A stretch of DNA of 64,000 bases, taken from contig LSAX01000007.1 of NCBI GenBank assembly GCA_001557505.1, positions 3,100,001-3,164,000 on the forward strand, read 5' to 3'. The translations under genes were made by a program, and so were the position numbers. Every line of letters begins with the position of its first letter. Positions within the stretch are counted from its first letter, which is position 1. The stretch is from Reticulascus tulasneorum. Lineage: Eukaryota > Ascomycota > Sordariomycetes > Glomerellales > Reticulascaceae. Below, one piece after another: positions 56,001 to 64,000 of the stretch. The notes beneath the pieces are model-generated. The model was not told the origin of the DNA. It saw nothing but the letters and a program-made list of their open reading frames with translations, and did no database searches.

Positions 56001-57076
56001 GCTACGTGCTTAAATGGGGAGCTTGGGAGGGGCCAGGAAGATTTCCGGGGTTTGCAGAGGGGGTGTGTCTATTTCTGGGCCACGAGGGCGCGGCACCTTG
56101 CCCGTGCCTGGATAGAAGCTAGAGGCGGCAGCTAGGGAGGACGCGATGTTTGAACTCGAGACGACCCCTCTTCATTCAAGGTCAGTAGTGTTCTTTTCAT
56201 CGTCTGGTCATGGCCGAGTACAAGCTGAGTGTCTGTCTCCGTGGACAACATGTCGCGGCTGTGGGTGGGACCCGAGATGTCAATCAAGATCTTGGGTGGT
56301 TTGTTGCATCAAACATGCACTCTATATAAAGTTAGGCCCCTCGGTTTCTTGGCTTTCCCAGGTCCAGGAATTGGGCCCGCTGAACGTCTCGGGTGGCTTG
56401 CATCCGTCGTCCATCATCTAAACCCCTCAAAAGCAGACTCGTCTCCCGCCCCCCATCAATCTCCATGGAACCAGACACACGTCGCGCCGTGGCCCGGAGT
56501 CAACTCCCTCAGGGACACGCGAATCAACAGTTCGGTCCTGCTCGAGACTAGCACGCACCGGGCGCTGCAGCTGCAGGCCTCGCAATTGGCAGATCATCGT
56601 TTGCGAGGGGGGGAGAGGGGAGGAAAAGATGCGGGCGGACCAAGCAGGTTTTTTGCTGCAGGTTACATTCAATTAGGCGAACCCCATGATAGTGACATCA
56701 CCAACACCCCCCCGATTTTTCACCCTCAGTTTCCCAGCCAGCTAAGCGATGTGCTACCGGGATGTGGTGCGCTGCCCCAGTGGCAATCCGTGGTAATCTA
56801 ATAAGTAAAAGAGGCCTGCTGGTCTGCATGTTTCGCCAAGTCCGTTTTCTCATCGTTGATCAATAATGGAGTTGAAATATTGGGACGGTTCATCCCATAA
56901 TTGATGGATTCACGGTATCCTTGGTGAAGGCCATCGATTGATCGCAATCCCATCACCGTACACTCGTTACACAATCAACACAATCTACGCACAAATTTAC
57001 CATCTGCGGCCCATCTACGATCCCCTCCGCTGTGCACTCACCCTGAATTCGAAGCCCAGCTTCACCCATCGCCACA
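53096..57076. other. Intergenic with unsupported ORFs
   Basis: About 4 kb without a convincing gene. The longest ORFs are 206 aa (53716-54336, minus), 191 aa (54513-55088, minus) and 190 aa (56229-56801, plus). Neighbouring frames are also open, and none shows a domain, usable start or paired splice sites. It holds the SWIRM 3' UTR and the Mid2-like gene's promoter. Confidence 0.5.
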
Positions 57077-58285
57077 ATGGCCCTCCCCTCGCCGCGAACA
57101 CTGCTGGGGCCGTTAACCGAGATATGGACACCCCCAGCTCTCTGTTCCATTAACATGGCCGTCTGCGATACCTGCACCACCGGCTACCAGGCCCAGACGT
57201 GCAATCCAAGCAGCCAAGCCCACGACTGGACCGACTGCTGGCCTCCACGAGAGACATCAATGCCCGACCCCGGCGTCATGATGGGCTGGGGACTGTACTC
57301 GCCGGGTGTCATCTGTCCAGCCGGCTATACCACCGCCGCTATGGCTACCGCCGGTGGGAGCTCTGGTTGGGATGTTGAGTACAGCCTGACGGATCGGGAG
57401 ACGGCCATGGCTTGCTGTCCAAGGTACGAATTCTCTCCTCTTGCAAAGATACCTCTCTCTTCGAAAGTTCACACCTCGAGAGGTGGAATCACAACATCTG
57501 CCAGAACGAACTGACCGAATGGTGTGCACTATAGCGGCTACTCCATCACCTTCATCGAGGCAACCAGCACCATCGCCCAGACCTGCTTCCTATCCGCCAC
57601 CTCGACCTCCTTCTCCACCGTGCAGTGCAACTCCGGCTCCTTCGACCAATTCTCCCTCGTCTCGCTCCCCCGCAACGGGCAATCTGCTTACCTGCTCTAC
57701 GCGCCGCTATTCCAGCTGAACTACCGACCGGAGGATTTGCCGGAAACGTCGACCACCACGTCGGCGGGCTTGCCAACCGGGCCGACCACGTCTGCGAGTC
57801 CCGGTGGTTCAAACACTTTTTCGAGCTCGGCCACGTCGACGACTAGCTCACAGACCTCAGGGACGCCGGGACCATCTCCGGATCCCGGCTCAGCATCAGG
57901 GGGGCTCACTTCCGGCGCCAAAATCGGCATCGGTGTTGCCGTAGGAGTCGGCGCGCTCGTTCTCGCCGTCGTGGCATTCCTCCTATTCCGATCCCGCAGA
58001 AGGCGCCAGGCTGGGGCTGCAGCGGCAGCCGGCGACGAAAAGGCGACGTCGGACGAGAAAGCAAAAGCAGGCTTGGCGCAAGGAGCTGAGCTGCAGGGCG
58101 AGGAGGTGCGGGAGCTGGAAGCTGTGGAGAAGACGCATGAGCTGCCCACCCGGTTGCCGTCCGGCCGAGTCCCGCCCCAAGGGCCGAATTACAGAATCTC
58201 GAATCAGGATTGGGTGGTCGAGCCTCACAACGGGGCCGTGTTTGAGTTGGAAGGCGACACAGACAGCTTCGATCGCGTGAGGTAG
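57077..58285 (+). CDS. Mid2/Wsc-like single-pass membrane protein
   Basis: Exons 57077-57423 and 57535-58285 (GTACGA...AACTGACCG...TATAG) give 365 aa. The ectodomain is the Cys/Trp-rich module common in ascomycete plasma-membrane proteins: CDTCTTGYQAQTCNP, DWTDCWPP, YSPGVICPAGYTTAAM and, across the splice, ACCPSGYSITFIEATSTIAQ. A Ser/Thr/Pro-rich stalk (about residues 190-240) precedes one membrane segment, GIGVAVGVGALVLAVVAFLLF, and a basic RSRRRR stop-transfer. The cytoplasmic tail (about 95 aa) is Ala/Glu/Lys-rich. No signal peptide is obvious, as often in this group. A wall-stress sensing role is inferred. Confidence 0.85.
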
Positions 58286-58726
58286 CCAGAGGATCGTGGG
58301 GGGCGTTTTGCAACGGGACCAGTGAGGGCTACCTTCACTGGCGTGCGTTCTCTCATTCTCTCATTCCATTCAGCACATATGATACCCAGCCTGAGAATGC
58401 GACGAGAATGCTTGTAGGATAATTAACAAGACTAATATGTGTGCCGATGGTGGATTTTGCAACTAAGCACGATGACTTTGATGACAGGTTCTAATTGGTG
58501 TTGGGGGGAAGCATGAGACGGGGAAAATGAGCCGCTGAGTGTAGAGTTGAAATTGTAACCCGACATGGTGGATGATTGAGGATGATCGGAAGTTCAAAGA
58601 TTCGAGAGATCTTAAATCAAATAATCACTGCATAAACTTTTTAACATGTGTCATTTAAACTACACTGATTATGACCCTTCGCCATTTTGGCCGGTATCCT
58701 CCTCGGCATGAGGCTCACACGATAGC
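58286..58726. other. Intergenic between convergent genes
   Basis: A 441-bp 3' flank of both neighbours. An ORF entering it from the right is only the antisense frame of the SDR gene. Confidence 0.5.
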
Positions 58727-59732
58727 TCACAATCCCGCGGCCAATGTGTACCCACCATCGACAGCCACAGTCTGGCCGTTGAGATACTGGTTCGCGGCGA
58801 AGAACAACACTGTCTGCGCCATATCCTCGTCCTTGCCCGGCCTCGCCGCCGGGACCTTCTCGGCGTACTTGTCCTTGGGGATCCCGCTCTTCTGCTGCGC
58901 GTCGCTGGTCTCCGTCGTCATCTCGCTGGGGAAGACGCCGGGGGCGATGCTGTTGATGCGCACCTTGATGCCGTTCTCGGCCACCTCGGCGGCGAGCATG
59001 CGGGTGAGGTGGATGGTGGCGGCCTTGGAGGCGTTGTAGGAGAAGTGGTGCTGGGAGCTCTTGACCATGCCGCTGATGCTGCTGATGTTGATGACGGTGG
59101 CGGACCAGCCGTCGTGCAGCTCGGTGGACTTTTGGAGCAAGGGGAGGAAGGCGGTGGTGGCGAAGAAGACGGAGGCGACGTTGGTGCGGTACGTGTCGGT
59201 CCAGTCGTCGAAGGTGGAATCTTCGTTCTCGAAGAGGCTCTTCTTCATGTCGGCGGCCGAGTCGGACTCGACTGTCAGGGAGGTGCTGGTGATGCCGGCG
59301 TTGTTGATGAGGATGCACAGGCACTTTTCGCGGGAGCTGATCTCTTCGACCAGCCGGGCCACCTCTTCCTTCTTACCGATGTCGGCCTGGATCGCAATGA
59401 TCTCGCCAGGGATGTTTTTGTTGTATGTCTCGACGACCGTGTCGAGCTTCTCCTTCGTGCGTCCGGTGATGTAGACCTTGGCGCCGTTGGCTGCGAGAGC
59501 CTGGGCTGCCATGAGGCCGATACCAGATCCACCACCTGCAGAGAGAAGCATGGGTTAGCCACCAGTCGGCAATGAGAGACGGTTGGTTGCCATAGACTAT
59601 GGCTTGACGTCCAACCACCTGAGTGTCCGCGTGCGTACCTGTGATGAGCGCCACCCTGCCCGACAGGTCGAACAAGTGGTCGCGGGAAAAGAGCTTGTTC
59701 CCCTCGGCACCCGCCGTCTTCTGGTTAACCAT
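58727..59732 (-). CDS. Short-chain dehydrogenase/reductase
   Basis: Exons 59732-59639 and 59535-58727 (GTACGC...CTGCAG) give 300 aa. The intron splits the nucleotide-binding motif, giving LITGGGSGIGLMAAQALAANGA after splicing (TGxxxGxG). It also has ILINNAGITS, the catalytic Ser in VINISSISG and YxxxK in SYNASKAATIHL, plus the PG motif SIAPGVFPSEM. The C-terminus YLNGQTVAVDGGYTLAAGL is typical of classical SDRs. The substrate and cofactor preference cannot be told. A 25-aa N-terminal extension (MVNQKTAGAEGNKLFSRD) precedes the fold. Confidence 0.93.
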
Positions 59733-60854
59733 CCTGAACTGCTGTTTTATCTTTGGAGATTTATAGCTGCGAATGGTGTTTGAGGTGGGAGTAGCAGTAA
59801 TAGACGAAACTGTAGTGCTTAAGGCAGAGAAAGGCCTGGATGATTTGGGTTTACAAAAAGCCCGGAGAGGAGCAGAGGAAGGCGGTGGGTTATATCGGAA
59901 AATCAGACGGCGGGAGACTGCCCCCGATGAAATCATGACGATCAATTGAGAATGCAAATGTCAGCTCCTTAGGTGCTTGCAGGGGCAGTTTTCAATACAT
60001 AATAAGTAATACCCGAGCAGCAATGGCTCGAGCCTTGCGGCCAATCCATACGTGGGCTCATATTCTCCATTTTCCTCATCCCGCCGTGGGAGAGAGTCAG
60101 AAGAAGCCTGGAGGGGAATGAGGTCAGTGAAGCTGGTCAATGACGAAATGGAAGTCGCGACCGGGCCCTGTGGAAGGAAGGGGCCACCCGGGACCCCCGC
60201 CAGACATTACTGGATTCGGCGTGGATTGACGCCCTGCGGCCTGCTGATTGGCCAATCCCTGGAAGAGACAGTAATAAAGAGATGACCCACCCCCGGAGGG
60301 ATTGATCCGCGCACGCCAGCAATCCGAACTTTTCGCATCAAATGGCTGAATAAACATGACATCTTGACCTGACGATGGTGGAATAGGGCGGTGATGGCCA
60401 ACGGACGGCAGGATGAGTAAGGTCAGCTCGATGATGGATGCCCTCTCTCACCGGTTATCTCAACTCCGCTACCGTCAGCTGTACACAGGCTTAACCATGG
60501 ACCCAGAGCCTCGAATCTCAGAGACCTGGTGCGACGGCAAATCGGGTGCTCAAGAGACAAACACATTTATCACCATCACTCCGTAAACAGCCTCATGAAA
60601 TTGGCACGCGGAAGCAGTTCGCAAGGAAACATTCAATGCCATACTCCACCCCACTGGCACGCGATGCCGAACGTAACGTTCTCCCATGCAATTAATTTCC
60701 AGTCCAGATGCATGCATACCCGCTTCCTGCACAGCTACAAACTAATCCTACAGGAACTTCTCAACTTGCCGTCCATCATTCATGCTTCCTACTATGCTTC
60801 AACATAGTCAGCCGTTTGTTTGAGCTCAGACCCGGAAGTCTCCATTGCTCCACC
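59733..60854. other. Intergenic
   Basis: About 1.1 kb between the SDR promoter and the golgin 3' end. No gene is supported. Confidence 0.5.
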
Positions 60855-63800
60855 CTAGCGGATCACGATGTGCTGGATTGCCGCCCGCCACTTCTGCTCA
60901 TCAGACCTAGCCACAACTGTTAGCAACCGACCAACCTGCTCATATCGTGTGCATCACTTACTTGTCAAATCGAAGGATCTTTCCAAGCACAGGAACAAGT
61001 TGCTCCCTCATCTTGTTGTCCTTCTGCTCCAAGAACTGCAGCATGATTGTCTTCAGATATGTGCTATCCGCGGCCCCCTGGCTCGGAGCTGGTGAGCCGG
61101 CCCCGTTGAGACCGGGCCTATTTGATTCCATAGAGCTGCGTCCCGAGCTGATATTCGACCCCAGCCGGGCCTGCACCGACTTCAGGTCCTTCGATGTCTT
61201 GTCGTACCGCTGCTTGGACTCTTCCAGCAGCCTCCTGAGGTCCGACTTCTGCTTCTCCGCATCTCGCACCTGCTGTTCTGATGCATCCAGCGCGCGTCTC
61301 AGATCGGACACGGCGGAACGCATCTCGCTGACCTCTGCCTCTGCCTTCTCCTCCACCCCCTCGAGCTCCTCCCTTCGCTTCTTCCACTCCCGTTCTTTGC
61401 GTTCCAAGTCTTCCTTTTCGCTCGACAACGCCTTCACCTCCCGCTCGAGGTTGCGGATCTGCTGCTTCAGCTCTTCCGTCTCCCGTGCCTTACGGCGGGC
61501 GAGCGTGCTGGAGTCGTTCTCGATCCGGTCGCGCTCTTCGGTGGCCGCCTCCATCCGCGACCGCATCTCGCGAACCTTGGTGTCTGCCCTCTCTTCGACG
61601 TCGGCCATGAGTCGCCGCATGGTCTCGCCTTCGCGCGTGCGCTCTGAGAGTAGCTTGTGGATCTCTGCAAGCTCCTCTTCCAGTTCCTCTGCCTGCCCTC
61701 GAGCCTCCCTGAGCTGGATGCTCTGCTCGGCCGCTTGATCGCGCATGCTGCCCAGTAAACCCTGCGCATTGGCGTACTGTTGTGCCTTGAGACCCGCGTC
61801 TTCCTGAAGCGAAGTCTTTTCCCTTTGCAGCTTTTCGACTTCTTCCTCCAGCTCCTTGACTCGCGGTCGCAACCGGGTCACCTCTTCTTGTATTTTCTGC
61901 AACTCTCGGGCAGTTTTCTCCTCCTTGGCGCTCAACTCAACCTTCTCAGCCTCCGAACGTCGCAAGTCACGCCCGGACACCCTTTGAGCATCCTCGAGCC
62001 GGCTGCGGCTGTTGGTCTCTGTGGAAAGCTTCTCACGGAGAGTCTTGATTTCGGTTTCGCGATCCGTCGACAAACGCTGTGCTCTGGACAGATCTGTCTT
62101 GAGTTCCTTTTCTTTCTTCTCCAGCGTTCGAAGCTCCGTATTCTTTGTTGCGAGCTCCTCCTTGGTCGCTTTTAGCGCTGCTGAATCTAGTCGGAGGCTC
62201 TTCAGCTCTGGCTGAGCTTTCTGGAGGATTTCCCGGAGATCGGTCAGATCCTTGTAGCGGCTTTGTGCCAGCTGTTGTGCTGCTCCGAGGTCAGACTGCA
62301 GGGTAGAACTCTTTGCCTTGAGGTCTTCGTATTCTTGTCGCAAGCTATCAAACTCTCCGTGCAGTTTGGTGTTGGCCTTTGAATCGTTGGCGGATGATGC
62401 CATCTCCCTCTCCAGCTCGGAAATTCTTGATAGCAAATTGAGTTTCTCGGACTCCAGATTCTTGATCTTCTCCTTGGCCTCCACGTGTTCTTGGGCAATG
62501 TCGGTCAGGTCCCCACGCAGGGTATCGATCTCTTCCCTGAGGTCCTCCTCTGTCTTGCGTTGCTTCGATAGTCTCTCGATTTGAGAATCCTTTTGTGTTA
62601 CCTCGTCCTTCAGGCTAGCTATCTCTGCCTCGAGTGCCTCGTTGCTAGACTCCTCATTAGGAGATGCGGGAGCTTGGTCAGCCGCATCGCCTGCCGCTGG
62701 TACTGACGTTGCTATTGTTGCTGCCGCGCCGCCCTTCTTCTTCTTCTTGTTCTTCTTCTTCGACGACGACGACGCGGTAGTTGAAGATGGGGGTTCAAGG
62801 GACGTAGTGCTTGGAGCACTGGGAGCTGCCGTGGCTGAACTAGCTTTCAACTGCTTTGTGAGCTCCGCAATCTTCTCCTCATCTACACTCTTCGCCCTCT
62901 TGAGTGACTCAATGTCTGATGTGAGAGACTGAATCTTCTTTTCCAGCGCGGATCTGGCAATGGCTATCTTTTCGACCTCCGCATGCTCTTGCGATGCGCG
63001 AGTCTCAGATTCAGCAAGCTTCGTCTTGTGTTCCTTGGAGGCGGACGTCGCTTTGGTATTTTCTTCATCAAGCGCGGATTCCAAGGCTTTTAGCTGTGCC
63101 TGAGTCTTTTCCAGGCGTTGGGTCAAAGAGGCGATCTCCGCATTTCGAGCTTCCAACTGTGTCTGAAGCGAGGTCTGGACAGCGGAAGAATCTCGCAGGT
63201 CGCTGAGTTCCCTCGTAGCATTCTCCAAGCTTTCGGCCATACCTGCACTCGACTCTTTGGTCACAGAAAGCTCCTGTTTGAGAGACTCGACCTCGGATCT
63301 GAGATTGTCAAGTTCCTCTGCTTTCGCGGCAACGTCAGCTTGAAGCTGTGGGATTTCGCTGTCGTAGGAGAAGAACTCCTCGCCGGACTCATTCTCGGCC
63401 ACGCTTTTAGCATCCGTGATCTGCGGTTTCTGCTTAGGCGAAAAGATACCTAGGACCTGCTGGACTGGAGACTTGGTTGCGGAAAGGGTGCGGGAGGCTT
63501 GGCTGTTAGCCTCGTCTTTGTCGTCGGCCGAGATCTCTTCTGCTTTCTTCTCCGCCTTGGGAGTAGATGGCTCAGCCTGGGCAGCCTTCAATGCCTCTAC
63601 TTCCTCCTTGAACGAATTCATTTGCTTCTCTGCCTCTTCGTGTTTCTTCTTGAATTCGTCCTTCTCTATGGAGACTCGCCTGAACTCATCCATGACCATC
63701 TGCTCCTTTTGCTTGCGCGAGTTCATGAACTCTACCAGCGCCTCGGGTTCCTTGATGGAGGAAACACTGGTGTGCTCCTTAAGAACACGCTCGAATGGCT

Positions 63801-64000
63801 CGATTGATATGGCGCGACTATGGGCAACTCTGTAGGACCGCAGAAGTTCTGAGTGAGCCACGTTAGTCAGGGCCCCCCGAAGTTTGAACCAATTTGATAC
63901 CTACCAGGATATGTCGCCTCCAGCTTCTCCAACTTGCGTAATTTCGCTCGTATCTCTGCAGGCAGTTCGGTGGAAGTAGAGGGTGCAGCGACCTCGGTCT
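60855..64000 (-). CDS. IMH1: GRIP-domain golgin (IMH1 family), 5' end beyond window
   Basis: Golgi tethering protein. Exons 60855-60906, 60962-63848 and 63905 to beyond 64000 encode at least 1010 residues here; the start lies outside the window. Splicing joins KLEKLEATYPELLRSYRVAH upstream, and at the 3' end joins LGKILRFDK to SDEQKWRAAIQHIVIR. The protein is almost all coiled coil, with a Lys-rich run (KKKNKKKKK) in one break. The GRIP domain at the C-terminus (TYLKTIMLQFLEQKDNKMRE) holds the Tyr that in the family binds Arl1-GTP for trans-Golgi recruitment. The last intron has donor GTAAGT, branch TTGCTAACAG and acceptor GGCTAG; its donor overlaps an in-frame TAA that would otherwise truncate the protein. 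Confidence 0.94.

Noticed and set aside
56229..56801. 190-aa plus-strand ORF
   Set aside because: No start context, domain or conserved pattern; GC-rich noncoding explanation is simpler.
58641..59324. 227-aa His/Arg-rich minus-strand ORF
   Set aside because: Out-of-frame shadow of the SDR gene on the same strand.
1..64000. CRISPR arrays, operons, rRNA genes, telomere repeats
   Set aside because: None seen; the genome is eukaryotic and no such repeat structure is present.

Overview
This window is nuclear DNA of a filamentous ascomycete (Pezizomycotina). A Sordariomycete, perhaps of the order Hypocreales, is the best guess. The evidence is many short introns (about 50-110 nt, GTRNGN...CTNAC...AG), an AA9 lytic polysaccharide monooxygenase, a Zn2Cys6 regulator, HET and ankyrin proteins, fungal sterol and golgin genes, and moderate GC content. 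No bacterial features are present. All gene models were joined by hand from splice signals and reading-frame continuity.

Region 1 (1-15 kb) is a dense housekeeping block: SKI2 helicase (-), pyruvate dehydrogenase E1 beta (-), ERG6 sterol methyltransferase (-), the splicing factor SLT11/RBM22 (+), the complex III assembly factor MZM1 (-), the ribosome-associated J-protein zuotin (+) and a DUF899 thioredoxin-like protein (+). ERG6/SLT11 and MZM1/ZUO1 are divergent pairs.

Region 2 (15-33 kb) is more accessory: a single-pass membrane protein with a Cys-rich ectodomain, an AA9 LPMO, an MCP1-family membrane protein, a small C2H2 protein, and a Zn2Cys6 transcription factor divergent from a complete ABCB-type multidrug exporter. 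Two tandem palindromes sit in their shared promoter. A secreted Thr-rich protein with a Cys-rich C-terminus follows.

Region 3 (33-40 kb) begins with a non-autonomous DNA transposon (10-bp target duplication, 19-bp perfect terminal inverted repeats, internal 55-bp tandem repeats). It sits just upstream of a HeLo-like-N/ankyrin protein, a frameshifted coiled-coil gene relic and a HET-domain protein. This looks like an incompatibility or NLR-type accessory locus.

Region 4 (40-64 kb) holds an F-box protein, then about 9 kb with no confident gene but strong clusters of CAATTG, TACCTA/GGTACC and GATA motifs, which lead to a SWIRM-domain (FUN19-like) gene. After a further 4 kb without a convincing gene come a Mid2-like membrane sensor, a short-chain dehydrogenase and the 3' part of a GRIP-domain golgin (IMH1) that runs off the window edge.
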